A stretch of DNA of 64,000 nt from an uncultured Parasphingopyxis sp. (GCA_947259005.1 CAMYKP010000013.1:61428-125427); one strand, 5' to 3'; positions 25,680 to 34,631 are shown, numbered from the stretch's first letter. The notes: a model not told the origin generated them from the letters alone. Numbers and translations are program-made.

Positions 25680-26933
25680 ATGGCCGAGGCCTATATTATC
25701 GACGCATGCCGGACACCGCGCGGAATTGGCAAGGTTGGCAAGGGTGCGCTCGCCCATCTTCATCCCCAGCATCTCGGCGCGACTGTGCTCAAAGCCCTGG
25801 CGGAACGCAACAATCTCAAGACCGACGAGGTCGATGACGTAATCTGGTCGACCAGCGTCCAGAAAGGCAAGCAGGCCGGCGACATCGGCCGGATGTCGGC
25901 GCTCGCCGCTGGCTATGATGTCAAGGCAAGCGGCATGACGCTCGATCGCTTCTGCGGCGGCGGGATTACCTCGGTCAGCCTGGCCGCCGGCCAGATCATG
26001 GCGGGTCTTGAGGACTGCGTAATCGCAGGCGGCACCGACATGATGTCGCTCCACATGACTATTGCCCAGGAAGAGGCGGCGGCCGGCACCGGTCCTCTCG
26101 GCATGGGGGCGGGTAATCCGGAACTTGCCAAGCTACATCCGCAGTCGCACCAGGGCGTGTGTGGCGATGCCATCGCGGCGATGGAGGGCATCACCCGCCA
26201 GGATGTCGACGCGCTTGGCCTGGAAAGCCAGAAACGCGCGGCCAGGGCTATTGAGGAAGGCCGTTTCGACAAGAGCCTGATAGCTGTCGAAAATGTCGAT
26301 GGCAGCGTTGCTCTGGACCGGGAGGAATTTCCCCGGCCGCAAACGACCGCAGAGGGCCTGGCCGAGCTCAAGGCTTCGTTCGACGGCGTCGCCGATATGG
26401 AAATGAGCCCGGGCGGTCTGACGTTTCGCCAGTCGATCCAGCAGCGCTATCCGGACCTTGAATGGACGGGCGTTCATCATGCCGGGAACAGCTCGGGCGT
26501 GGTCGACGGCTCGGCTGCCATTTTGCTGGCCTCAAAGGACTATGCCGAGAAGCAGGGCTGGACGCCGCGTGCACGCATCCTCACGGCCGTCAATGTCGGC
26601 GACGATCCCACACTGATGCTCAACGCGCCTGTTCCGGCGGCCAGGAAAGCGCTGGAACGCGCGGGCCTCACCACGGACGATATCGATCTTTGGGAGATCA
26701 ACGAAGCCTTTGCCGTTGTGGCCGAGAAATTTATCCGCGATCTCAATCTCGATCGTGACAAGGTGAACGTCAATGGCGGCGCAATCGCGCTTGGCCATCC
26801 GATCGGCGCGACCGGATCGATCCTGATCGGCACGGTGCTCGACGAGCTGGAACGGCGCGACCTGAAGCGCGGCCTCGTCACCATGTGCGCTGCCGGCGGC
26901 ATGGCTCCGGCGATCATTATCGAACGGATGTAA
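25680..26933 (+). CDS. Acetyl-CoA C-acyltransferase (thiolase)
   Basis: A 417-residue true thiolase. It has nucleophile Cys92 in RFCGGGITS, NEAFAV, the GHPIGATGS histidine near 373 and the second Cys near 403 in CAAGGM. It cleaves 3-ketoacyl-CoA with free CoA to give acetyl- or propionyl-CoA, and so completes the beta-oxidation cycle started by the acyl-CoA dehydrogenases. It is a single-gene unit transcribed from a divergent promoter with motif A copy 5. A GC-rich stem-loop lies 40 bp after the stop. Confidence 0.94.
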   Translation: MAEAYIIDACRTPRGIGKVGKGALAHLHPQHLGATVLKALAERNNLKTDEVDDVIWSTSVQKGKQAGDIGRMSALAAGYDVKASGMTLDRFCGGGITSVSLAAGQIMAGLEDCVIAGGTDMMSLHMTIAQEEAAAGTGPLGMGAGNPELAKLHPQSHQGVCGDAIAAMEGITRQDVDALGLESQKRAARAIEEGRFDKSLIAVENVDGSVALDREEFPRPQTTAEGLAELKASFDGVADMEMSPGGLTFRQSIQQRYPDLEWTGVHHAGNSSGVVDGSAAILLASKDYAEKQGWTPRARILTAVNVGDDPTLMLNAPVPAARKALERAGLTTDDIDLWEINEAFAVVAEKFIRDLNLDRDKVNVNGGAIALGHPIGATGSILIGTVLDELERRDLKRGLVTMCAAGGMAPAIIIERM

Positions 26934-26974
26934 GCGCCGGGACCACCCGGTACCCGGCTCCAATTTCCCAGACT

Positions 26975-26999
26975 CCCCGGCGGGGTTTCCTCGCCGGGG
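26975..26999. terminator. Stem-loop between convergent genes, possible bidirectional terminator
   Basis: CCCCGGCG and CGCCGGGG form a perfect 8 bp GC stem with a 9-base loop, in the gap between the thiolase stop (26933) and the SMP-30 gene stop (27077). No U-run follows on either strand, so intrinsic termination is not certain. Confidence 0.5.
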
Positions 27000-27076
27000 T
27001 GGCTATCTGGCGAAAGCCGGCAATATCCTGACCTGCATCGGGTAGGGCCAAGCTGCGCCCGCCATGGGTTCCGCCG

Positions 27077-27979
27077 TCAATAAGGATTGAAGTTGAGCGC
27101 AAGACCTGGCTCGGGCCAGTCCATCGCGATTACCTTGCCGGTATTGGCGAGCGTGATGAAGGCCGTTCGCCTGTCCGGTCCGCCAAAACAGATGTTGGTC
27201 GTGAAGATATCGGGCAGGGGCACGTGGCTGCTAACGCCCTCTGGCGTGAATGTGCTGATGCCTGCGCCCGCCCAGAGGGTCGCCACGCAGATATTGCCCG
27301 CTTCCGTGACGGCAAGGCTGTCGAAACCCGTCTCGCCCTCAAGGGTTCCTATGGACCGCTGTGTACCGAGCCTGCCCCCGGTTTCGATCGGCCATGCCCA
27401 AAGCGTGGTGCCGAATGTCTCGGCGGCGTAAATCGTTTTCCCGTCAGGTGACAGGCCGACCCCGTTGAAACTCTTGCCCAGTGCCGCTTCGACAATGGAC
27501 GTCCCGTCGGGGCTGGCATGGAAAAGGGCCGAACCTCCATGCCTGCGTTCGCTGTCCGTACCGAAATCGGTAAACCACAGTCCGCCCTGGGCATCGAAAA
27601 CGAGATCGTTCGGCGCGTTCAGCCTGCGGTCTCCGCAACGATCGTAAACGCACTCGGATTTGCCAGTGGTCAGATCTACCCGTTCGACCCGGCCATATTC
27701 GGGATTGTCCGGCTTCTCCCCCGTCGGGTTGACCTCGCCATTGGGACCACGCGTCCAGCCCATGCCGCCATTGTTGCAGACATAGAGCGCTCCGTCCGGG
27801 CCCAGCGCGGCACCGTTCGGCCCGCCGCCGAGATGGGCGACGACCTCCGACTTTCCATCGCCCCACAGGCGCGTGACATTTCCACCGGCGATCTCGACGA
27901 AGATGACCGCGCCATCCGGAAAAGCCACCGGGCCCTCGGGAAAGAGAAAGCCCTCGCCGAGAACGGTGAAGCCGCTCAT
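27077..27979 (-). CDS. SMP-30/gluconolactonase/LRE-like lactonase
   Basis: A 300-residue six-bladed beta-propeller protein. FLFPEGPVAFPDGAVIF holds the first metal-ligand Glu, LNAPNDLVFDAQGGLWFTDFG the Asn/Asp ligands, and FNGVGLSPDGKTIYAAETF the next blade. Family members hydrolyse lactones with a divalent metal. No signal peptide is seen, so it is probably cytoplasmic. The start overlaps the stop of the upstream CrtC/AttH-like gene (ATGA). Lactone opening in the catabolic pathway is inferred from context only. Confidence 0.85.
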   Translation of the reverse strand: MSGFTVLGEGFLFPEGPVAFPDGAVIFVEIAGGNVTRLWGDGKSEVVAHLGGGPNGAALGPDGALYVCNNGGMGWTRGPNGEVNPTGEKPDNPEYGRVERVDLTTGKSECVYDRCGDRRLNAPNDLVFDAQGGLWFTDFGTDSERRHGGSALFHASPDGTSIVEAALGKSFNGVGLSPDGKTIYAAETFGTTLWAWPIETGGRLGTQRSIGTLEGETGFDSLAVTEAGNICVATLWAGAGISTFTPEGVSSHVPLPDIFTTNICFGGPDRRTAFITLANTGKVIAMDWPEPGLALNFNPY

Positions 27980-29073
27980 TCGGGTGGCTCGTAGCTGTCT
28001 TGCGGGCCGTAGCGCAGCGCCGCCAGCATGCGTTGGAAGTGCGGAATACGCCAGCTGTCCTGATCTTCACCCCAGCCGGTCTGGCCTTCGAGCTCCCATC
28101 GCATCAGAGCGTTCGACCCGTTGCCGTTCTCGCACATGTGCGCGACAGAAACACCCTCTGCTTCCATGGTCCGCCCGTCGCGATCGGCAAGCATGATTTC
28201 CATATGCTGGCTCCAGCCGGTTTTCGGGTCGCGCCAGTTCTTCATCCAGCTTTGCGTCTTGTCGAGCCGGGTGAATTTGCCGTCTTTCAGCAGCCATCCC
28301 ATGTTGAGCGGGGCGCGGCCCTTGGCGTCCATGTCCTGCGGGCGCACGAAGCTCAGAAAGCCGGTGCGATCGTCGACATGGCCGAAGATGTACTGGATGC
28401 GGCCTTTGCCGCGTTCGCGTTCGATCTCGCGCCAGCGCGGTCCGCCCGGATACAGGATGCGCGTCCCGCCCTTGCGGTAGAGCTTCTTCTGGGAAGAGGC
28501 GTGGGCGCCCTCGCGCGGTCCCCATGTACGGTCGCGGATCGACCAGCAGTCGATCGGAATCCTCTCACCACGCAAAACCAGTTCGCCCTCGAAATGGCCG
28601 AGCTGGTCGATATGCGGATTATACATGGCCGGCGGCTCGCCGGGGGTGAAGCGGTGTGGTGGGTGGGCTGCGGTGAAGGTGAAATCGACAGCGAAATTCG
28701 CGGCTTCATCGGCGTAACCAACCTCGTATTTCGTCAGCGGTTCGATCATCTTCACGCTGTAGCCGCCTTCGGGGAAGGTGATGTCGCGCAGATCGGGCGC
28801 GGCTGGCATCGGAACGCCTTCCTTCATCGTGTAATAGGCCATGTTGCGCGGATAGGAGCCGCTCGGGTCCCAGGCGAACACTCTCCAGCGCACCTTGTCC
28901 TGATTGGGATAGTACATGCAGTGGAGCCAGCAGCCGAGCTGCCGCTCTGGGATGTTGAAACACCACCAGTTGGTTTCGACATGGAGCGGGTTGTCGTCCT
29001 TGGGGATATGATACCGGTCATCTTCCGGTGTGAATGGCGTGTCTTCGGTAATTTCGGGGGTCGGGTTTTCCAT
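27976..29073 (-). CDS. Lipocalin-like protein (CrtC/AttH or DUF7064-type), function unknown
   Basis: A 365-residue protein rich in beta-strands and aromatic residues. The segment IPIDCWSIRDRTWGPREG resembles the conserved D-x-SWG-R strand of CrtC/AttH-like double-lipocalin proteins, which bind or hydrate hydrophobic isoprenoids. The ATG at 29073 follows a GAAAGGA site; an upstream start at 29130 would overlap the kinase-like gene. It is transcribed with the phosphotransferase-like gene (10 bp upstream) and the SMP-30 protein. A role in binding or isomerising the hydrophobic substrate is a guess. Confidence 0.65.
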   Translation of the reverse strand: MENPTPEITEDTPFTPEDDRYHIPKDDNPLHVETNWWCFNIPERQLGCWLHCMYYPNQDKVRWRVFAWDPSGSYPRNMAYYTMKEGVPMPAAPDLRDITFPEGGYSVKMIEPLTKYEVGYADEAANFAVDFTFTAAHPPHRFTPGEPPAMYNPHIDQLGHFEGELVLRGERIPIDCWSIRDRTWGPREGAHASSQKKLYRKGGTRILYPGGPRWREIERERGKGRIQYIFGHVDDRTGFLSFVRPQDMDAKGRAPLNMGWLLKDGKFTRLDKTQSWMKNWRDPKTGWSQHMEIMLADRDGRTMEAEGVSVAHMCENGNGSNALMRWELEGQTGWGEDQDSWRIPHFQRMLAALRYGPQDSYEPPE

Positions 29074-29083
29074 TGCTGTCCTT

Positions 29084-30451
29084 TCAGTCAAGCGGCGGGA
29101 AATAGGTTGTGCGATAACGGCCGAGGGCATCGCCCATCGTTTCGGTGTCGCGCATCACGCGCGAGTGACAGAGAGACAGTGCCTTGTCGAAATCGATGGT
29201 GCGATCGGCAATGCGCCGGGCAAATTCCGCCCGGCCTTCAGCCAGCGATGCGGCGCGCAGTCCGAGCAGATCTTCCAGTTCGGCAAGTTCCGCGTCGCGG
29301 AAGGCGGCACCGTAGCGGTCTCGTCCTTTCCACCATTTGACCGTGCGGGCCAGCGCCTTGGCCTTTGCACTCGCCTCCTGGTCCTCAATACGCGGGACGA
29401 TGATGTCTTTCAGGTCCTTGAGAATGATGTCGTAGCTGCGTTCGGCATCGCCCGGCGGTGCGTCCGGGATCGAAGGGGGAGGCAGGGTCGTGCCCGACAG
29501 CTCTGCCATCTGTTCCACGATAACCCTCATATGTGTCGTTGCAAAAAGCAGGGTCGTGCCGAGCGCTGCAGGTTCGGGCGCTTCGGGGTCGCTGAGCAAT
29601 GCCTGGCTGTTCGTCGTGAAGCTGAGCTGGAAATAGAGCCGCAGATATTTGATCCGCTCGATATCGACCGGCCTGCCCGAGGCCTCCTCATAGAGCCGGA
29701 ATATCTCGGCAGGCGGAGCGAAGGGCTGGAACAGCATCCGCACCCAGATCTGCGCGAGATCCTCCATTGGATCGCCATAGTGCGAAAGTTCCCAGTCCAG
29801 CAGCGCTGTGACCTTGCCGTCGTCCATCATGAAATTGCCTACGCCGGCGTCTCCATGGACAAGCGTGGAGGGACCGCTGTCTTCGGGCAGATTGTCTTCG
29901 AGCCAGTTATAGGCGAGCTGGAGTACGGGATCAGGCGCACGTTTCAGATTGTCGCGTCGCCATTCCACGATATTGGCGCGCATACGCTCGCGCGTTGAAA
30001 TGTCGGGATCTCCGAAACCGTCAAGCGGCTCCGCCATGATGTCGATTGCATGGAGATCGGCGAGCTGGGCCACGAAATCGCGAACAATGGCTTTGCGATC
30101 CTGCCTATCCTCGATGCGGTGAAAGGCATCGTGGCCGGGCACCAGCTCAGTCAGCAGGGCCAGTGCTTCGGTATCATGCGCCACCAGGTGGGGCGCCGTA
30201 ACGAGCCGGTTTGCCAGCGGGCCGGAAAGTGCAGCGAGCACTGCCACTTCGCGTTCGAAAAATGGCAGCCGACGTGGGTCGCCAGCGCGGCTGTCATAGG
30301 CGAGATAGCAACGCTTCTCGCGCCCGTCGGGCCAGCTCAGCGTCACTTCTGCACCCTGGCGCGAGGCGCCGCCGCCACCGCGTGGAACGATATGGCCGAT
30401 CGTTGCGCCGGTGGCCGTCTCGAGACGCGCGACCAGATCGTCCGCAAGCAT
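29084..30451 (-). CDS. APH/choline-kinase-like phosphotransferase family protein
   Basis: A 455-residue protein with the kinase-like catalytic core LVHGDAGVGNFMMDDG (HGD catalytic loop near 200) and LLDWELSHYGDPMEDLA (the DxD-type metal site). Homologues are common next to acyl-CoA dehydrogenases (ACAD10/11-like), where they phosphorylate hydroxyacyl-CoAs before elimination. About 140 residues at the C-terminus form an extra helical domain. It is the first gene of its operon, 22 bp downstream of motif A copy 6. Phosphorylation of a hydroxyacyl intermediate is an attractive but unproven role. Confidence 0.82.
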   Translation of the reverse strand: MLADDLVARLETATGATIGHIVPRGGGGASRQGAEVTLSWPDGREKRCYLAYDSRAGDPRRLPFFEREVAVLAALSGPLANRLVTAPHLVAHDTEALALLTELVPGHDAFHRIEDRQDRKAIVRDFVAQLADLHAIDIMAEPLDGFGDPDISTRERMRANIVEWRRDNLKRAPDPVLQLAYNWLEDNLPEDSGPSTLVHGDAGVGNFMMDDGKVTALLDWELSHYGDPMEDLAQIWVRMLFQPFAPPAEIFRLYEEASGRPVDIERIKYLRLYFQLSFTTNSQALLSDPEAPEPAALGTTLLFATTHMRVIVEQMAELSGTTLPPPSIPDAPPGDAERSYDIILKDLKDIIVPRIEDQEASAKAKALARTVKWWKGRDRYGAAFRDAELAELEDLLGLRAASLAEGRAEFARRIADRTIDFDKALSLCHSRVMRDTETMGDALGRYRTTYFPPLD

Positions 30452-30472
30452 CGTTCTCTCCCCTACATAGTT

Positions 30473-30488
30473 TACTTAGATAGATATG
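30473..30488 (+). promoter_or_regulatory. Motif A copy 6 (putative operator)
   Basis: TACTTAGATAGATATG lies between the phosphotransferase-like gene (minus, start 30451) and the end of the LysR gene (30507). It is the most divergent copy in the core (GATAGA for GTTATA) but keeps ACTTA and the TAT half. Confidence 0.5.
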
Positions 30489-30506
30489 TCGGAGCGAGCG
30501 ACCGAG

Positions 30507-31394
30507 TCAACCATTGTCGGCTGGTTCGAACAGCGATCGCGTGGCCTCGCAATATCTCCGGGCGACGGGAGACAGGGTCCGGTCCGCGAGCCGCACGATG
30601 GCGACATGCGATCGCCAATCCTCATATCCTCTGACCTTGAGCGTCACCAGCCTGCCGGATTCCAGGTCTTCCGATACCGCAAAATCCATGGCCAGCAGTA
30701 CCGCGTCGCTCCGGTGGGCGAGGCGGCGCAGGGAATCGAGCTGTTCACAGCCCACATGCCCTGCCCATCCGGCCGTGCTTGCGCCGTCACTCGGCTCTCC
30801 AAGATTGGGCGAAGCGAGCGGATAGGCCTTAAGTTCAGCCATGTCGTGGGACATATGATCGGCGAGGGGATGTTCGGGGCGAACATGATAACCCACAGCC
30901 AGTTCGGCCAGCGGTTCGATACTCAGTTCGGCATGGGTCTTCGCGGCGTATGAGTCCGACACGAAAAAATCCAGCTCCTCGTTCATGACCATGGCAGTCA
31001 TCCGCTCGATCGGAAGAATATGGGTCTGAAGTTCCACGCTCGGCGCCTTGACCCAGCACCGGTCGATAAGCTCTGCTGGCAGGTGTGAAAACATCGGCCC
31101 GAAGCCTATCTCCACCTTGCCGGCATCGCCCGAAACAAGCTGGGCTGCCTCGCGCTCGATCTCATTGGCCTGTCGGATCAGCGCGCGGGCCCGGGGGATC
31201 AATATTGCGCCGGCGGCTGTCAGCCGCACGCCCTTGGTCGATCGTTCGAAAAGCTTCTGGCCCAGATCGGCCTCCAATGCCTGGATGCTGCGGCTTAACG
31301 CGGGCTGCGAAATGTGGAGCGTTTCGGAGGCACTGGAAAATGAACCCCCTTCGACGAGCGCGATTGCATGGCGGAATTTGCGAAGATCCATCAT
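30507..31394 (-). CDS. LysR family transcriptional regulator
   Basis: A 295-residue LTTR. The N-terminal winged helix-turn-helix is clear (FRHAIALVEGGSFSSASE, LHISQPALSRSIQALE, residues 6-45), followed by the effector domain. It is divergent from the fatty-acid-hydroxylase-type gene at 31500. The gap is AT-rich and contains TTAT-N6-ATAA at 31407-31420, which fits the T-N11-A LysR box. It probably autoregulates and activates the hydroxylase gene in response to a pathway compound. Confidence 0.9.
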   Translation of the reverse strand: MMDLRKFRHAIALVEGGSFSSASETLHISQPALSRSIQALEADLGQKLFERSTKGVRLTAAGAILIPRARALIRQANEIEREAAQLVSGDAGKVEIGFGPMFSHLPAELIDRCWVKAPSVELQTHILPIERMTAMVMNEELDFFVSDSYAAKTHAELSIEPLAELAVGYHVRPEHPLADHMSHDMAELKAYPLASPNLGEPSDGASTAGWAGHVGCEQLDSLRRLAHRSDAVLLAMDFAVSEDLESGRLVTLKVRGYEDWRSHVAIVRLADRTLSPVARRYCEATRSLFEPADNG

Positions 31395-31399
31395 TCTAA

Positions 31400-31447
31400 T
31401 ATGCGTTTATCACATAATAACATGTATTAAAATGCATTGGACGCATA
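31400..31447. promoter_or_regulatory. AT-rich divergent promoter with LysR-type boxes
   Basis: The short gap between lysR and the hydroxylase gene holds TTAT-CACATA-ATAA at 31407-31420 (a LysR T-N11-A type dyad) and an outer inverted repeat, TATGCG at 31400-31405 with CGCATA at 31442-31447. Both are well placed for a regulator that controls the two divergent genes. Confidence 0.45.
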
Positions 31448-31499
31448 TGAAAAAACGATCAATGGTCGGCCCGGCAATGGCATTGAAGGGAAGATGTAG

Positions 31500-32345
31500 A
31501 TGCAGCCCGCATACTGGATCATGGTTCTCATCATCGGCATCCTGCTGATCGAAATTGCGCAGGGTCGCCACAAAGGCGTTCATCGCCGTCATGACTTCTA
31601 TATTATTGGCGCGGCCCTTGTTGGCGGCCAGCTGACGCGGCCGCTACTGGCGTTGGTCACGGCCTGGGCAATCGGCGCGGTCATCCCGGCCTATCAGGGC
31701 GCATTGGCGGGGGCGCCTTTCCTGCCCTCGCTGCTGGTGCTGCTCCTTGTCGCCGAATTCTGCCAATATTGGATCCACCGCGCGGCGCACAACACGCGCA
31801 GGTTCCCCTGGCTATACGGAATGCACCGCACCCATCACAGCGCGCCTTATGTGAATGTTACGCTGATGTACCGTACCAATCTCATCTGGCCGTTCGTACA
31901 CAGCTATACCTGGGTTGCAGCGATCGGTTTCTATCTCGGCCTGTTTGCACCTGCGACGGCTTTCTACATCCTGATCATGGCCTGGAACGCACTGACGCAT
32001 AGCGACTGGCGTTGGGATGATGCCATCGCTGCAAAATTGCCCGGCGGTACGAAAATCGTTTCGGCTCTCGAACTTGTTCTTGTGACACCGCGCATCCATC
32101 ATACGCATCACGGCTATGGCAGGGATGGCAAGGTCTATCGCAATTTCTGCACCTTTTTCAGTTTCTACGATCGCCTGTTCGGGACTTTGCACATCCCCGA
32201 AGGCCGCCCCTGGCGTTACGGGCTTCCGGGCGGAGAGCATGACTGGTGGAGGCAGATGATCTATCCCGTCGTTCCGCTCGGCAAAGCAAAAAAGCACGCC
32301 GCGAAATCCGAATTGCCTCATATCCGAGCCTCGCGATCCGCCTGA
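31500..32345 (+). CDS. Fatty acid hydroxylase/sterol desaturase superfamily membrane protein
   Basis: A 281-residue integral membrane di-iron oxygenase-like protein. The histidine clusters are HRAAH near residue 91, HRTHH near 106 and HHTHHGYG near 201, the pattern of the superfamily. Hydrophobic helices occur at the N-terminus (MVLIIGILLIEIAQG), around 45-85 and around 130-165. It uses O2 to hydroxylate or desaturate a lipid-like substrate in the membrane. It is divergent from lysR and upstream of an acyl-CoA synthetase, so it may perform an early oxidation. Confidence 0.88.
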   Translation: MQPAYWIMVLIIGILLIEIAQGRHKGVHRRHDFYIIGAALVGGQLTRPLLALVTAWAIGAVIPAYQGALAGAPFLPSLLVLLLVAEFCQYWIHRAAHNTRRFPWLYGMHRTHHSAPYVNVTLMYRTNLIWPFVHSYTWVAAIGFYLGLFAPATAFYILIMAWNALTHSDWRWDDAIAAKLPGGTKIVSALELVLVTPRIHHTHHGYGRDGKVYRNFCTFFSFYDRLFGTLHIPEGRPWRYGLPGGEHDWWRQMIYPVVPLGKAKKHAAKSELPHIRASRSA

Positions 32346-32427
32346 CAATATTGTTCGCCGGAACAGTTCGCCTTTTGCCGGGAATCCGATATCCCGCTGG
32401 CGAATCGAATTTCGGGCGGAGAGAAAA

Positions 32428-33984
32428 ATGGAAATGAAGCTGGACGAACGCGGCGCTACGCTCGGCGAATGGCTGGTTCGCAGCGCGCGAGATCGTCCGG
32501 ATGCTCCGCTGGTCATCCATGAAGGGGGCGTCGACCGCACGGTTACCCTTGCCGAGGTTTTCGATCAGGCCCGGCGTCTTGCGGCTGGGCTCGGTGCGGT
32601 GGGGCTTGTGCCCGGCGATGTCTTTGCCGTTCAGATGCCGACGCGGCTTTCGACTGTGATCGCGCATGCCGCTGCCGGATATCTCGGTCTGACGCTGCTT
32701 CCCATCATCCATATTTATGAAGGCCGGGAGCTTGACTTCATCCTTGGCCAGTCGGGCGCCAAGGCATTGCTGACGCCTGCTGCCTGGCGGACGATCGATT
32801 TCGCCGCCCGCCGCGCCGATCTCGCCGAAACCTATCCGGATATTATCCAGATCGTAGACGGAGATGGCGAGCCGGGAACACTCTGTCTTGCCGATTTGCT
32901 CGACAACGAACCGCTTGCATCTCCGCCCCCTGTCGAGGGCGATGCGCCCGCCATGCTGATCTACACGTCGGGCACCACTGCCGATCCCAAGGGCGTCCAG
33001 CATAGCCACAAGAGCCTGATCGCCGAAATCGGGACCGACAAGGCCAAGCGCGGATCGCTTGTCACCCTGTCCCCCTGGCCGCCCGGCCATGTGGCAGGCG
33101 TGCTCGGCTATTTGCGCTTCTGGGCAATGGGGCAGCCGAGTGTGCTGATGGAACAATGGGACGCTGCCGAGGCGGCGCGGCTGATTGAGCAGCACAAGGT
33201 GGAAGGGACCTCTGGTACGCCCTTTCATTTGACGACCCTGCTGGACGCCGCAGAAGCCGCCGGTCGCGACATATCCTCGCTCCACGATTATATGGCGGGC
33301 GCGACGATGGTTCCGCCGGGGCTGATACAACGCTGCGAGAGCATCGGGCTCGCGGCCTATCGCTGTTACGGATTGTCTGAGCATCCGACTGTTTCGGCCG
33401 GATCGCCTGAAGATACGCTCGAGAAACGGCTGGGTACCGACGGGCAGCTTTATCCCGGAGTGGAAGTTCTCATCGTTGACGATGAAGACCGGCCCCTGCC
33501 GCTTGGCGAAGCGGGTGAGATATTGACGCGCGGGCCTGACCGCTTTGTCGGATATCGCGACGCGGCTTTGGACGACGACGCATTCACATCGGATGGCTGG
33601 CTTCGAACCGGTGACATCGGGCGGCTCGATACTGAAGGATATCTGTCGATCGTCGACCGCAAGAAGGATATCATCATCCGCGGTGGCGAAAATATCGCCT
33701 CGCGGGAAGTTGAAGACATGCTCTCCCTGATGCCGGGAGTCCGCGAGGCTGCTGTGGTCGGCGCGCCCGATGAGAGGCTGGGCGAACGCATTTGCGCCTT
33801 CATCGTTGCCGACCCCGGTGCCGACCTTTCGATCGGGAGGATTGCCTCCCATTTCGCGCAACAGGGACTGGCCAAACAGAAGACGCCGGAACGGATCCAC
33901 ATTGTCGATGAGCTGCCGCGCAACGCGGCGGGCAAGGTGCTCAAGCTTCAGCTGCGTGCGCAGCTGGACAGTATGGGTCAGTAG
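32428..33984 (+). CDS. AMP-dependent acyl-CoA synthetase
   Basis: A 518-residue ANL ligase with IYTSGTTADPKGVQHSHKS, RCYGLSEHPTV (the adenine motif), the GYLSIVDRKKDIIIRGGENI hinge, and the C-terminal Lys in PRNAAGKVLK. It activates a carboxylate with ATP and CoA. It follows the hydroxylase-type gene by 82 bp and is convergent with a tetR gene, whose stop it overlaps by 7 bp. The substrate chain is unknown. Confidence 0.92.
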   Translation: MEMKLDERGATLGEWLVRSARDRPDAPLVIHEGGVDRTVTLAEVFDQARRLAAGLGAVGLVPGDVFAVQMPTRLSTVIAHAAAGYLGLTLLPIIHIYEGRELDFILGQSGAKALLTPAAWRTIDFAARRADLAETYPDIIQIVDGDGEPGTLCLADLLDNEPLASPPPVEGDAPAMLIYTSGTTADPKGVQHSHKSLIAEIGTDKAKRGSLVTLSPWPPGHVAGVLGYLRFWAMGQPSVLMEQWDAAEAARLIEQHKVEGTSGTPFHLTTLLDAAEAAGRDISSLHDYMAGATMVPPGLIQRCESIGLAAYRCYGLSEHPTVSAGSPEDTLEKRLGTDGQLYPGVEVLIVDDEDRPLPLGEAGEILTRGPDRFVGYRDAALDDDAFTSDGWLRTGDIGRLDTEGYLSIVDRKKDIIIRGGENIASREVEDMLSLMPGVREAAVVGAPDERLGERICAFIVADPGADLSIGRIASHFAQQGLAKQKTPERIHIVDELPRNAAGKVLKLQLRAQLDSMGQ

Positions 33985-34631
33985 CCCAGGATTTGCAGGG
34001 CTGCGAAGACGGCAGCGTCCCTGAGTTCGCCGGCATTTCCGTCGCCCATCTCAGGCATGATCCGGTAAAGTGCGGACACGCGCTCAAGCATCATGACGAT
34101 TGCTGCCGCAACGGCAAAATCGCTGACTTTGGTATCAATGCGCTTGCATGATTTCGAGTGGGCGACATTCCGGGACAGGGCATCAAGGACCGGACGGGCT
34201 GCTGTGCTTCGTGCATCCACAAAGCGCTTGTCGCCTTCCTCGCTAGCAAGATTGCGAACCCTGTAAAGCGTGCGGTGGCGCTGCCAGCGTGCGATATAAA
34301 GGTCGACGAATTCTTCCGCAAACCTGGTAGGATCAGCGCTCCAATCGTCTGATGCGAGACGGAGCAGTTCATCGTCGCAATGCGGCGCCGTCTTCAGCGC
34401 TTCGAGGACAAGTTCAGGCACGCCTTCGAAATAGACGTAGAAGGTTGCCGGTGATGTACCGGCGCTTCGCGCAACTTCAGCGACGCTCAGATCTCGCAAT
34501 CCCGTGCTTTCAAGAAGCTGGGCGGCTGCGTCGATGAGTTTGCGCATCGTTCGCTGGCCTTTGGGGCCAATGCGCTGTCCGTTGAGGTTGCGCACGTCCC
34601 CTTCAAGGGTTTCGGTCTGTGCAGAGTCCAT
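33978..34631 (-). CDS. TetR family transcriptional regulator
   Basis: A 217-residue regulator with the helix-turn-helix in MRKLIDAAAQLLESTGLRD and LSVAEVARSAGTSPATFYVYF (about residues 25-70). The ATG at 34631 was preferred to 34670 because the family usually has a short arm before the first helix. It is convergent with the acyl-CoA synthetase. It is the only local regulator inside the block whose promoters carry motif B (36.3-54.1 kb), so it is the natural candidate to bind it. Motif B is not present before its own gene. Confidence 0.88.
   Translation of the reverse strand: MDSAQTETLEGDVRNLNGQRIGPKGQRTMRKLIDAAAQLLESTGLRDLSVAEVARSAGTSPATFYVYFEGVPELVLEALKTAPHCDDELLRLASDDWSADPTRFAEEFVDLYIARWQRHRTLYRVRNLASEEGDKRFVDARSTAARPVLDALSRNVAHSKSCKRIDTKVSDFAVAAAIVMMLERVSALYRIMPEMGDGNAGELRDAAVFAALQILGY

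Noticed and set aside
32158..33900. 580-codon open frame on the minus strand
   Set aside because: It is the antisense shadow of the acyl-CoA synthetase at 32428, which has all family motifs. Long antisense frames are common in GC-rich DNA.
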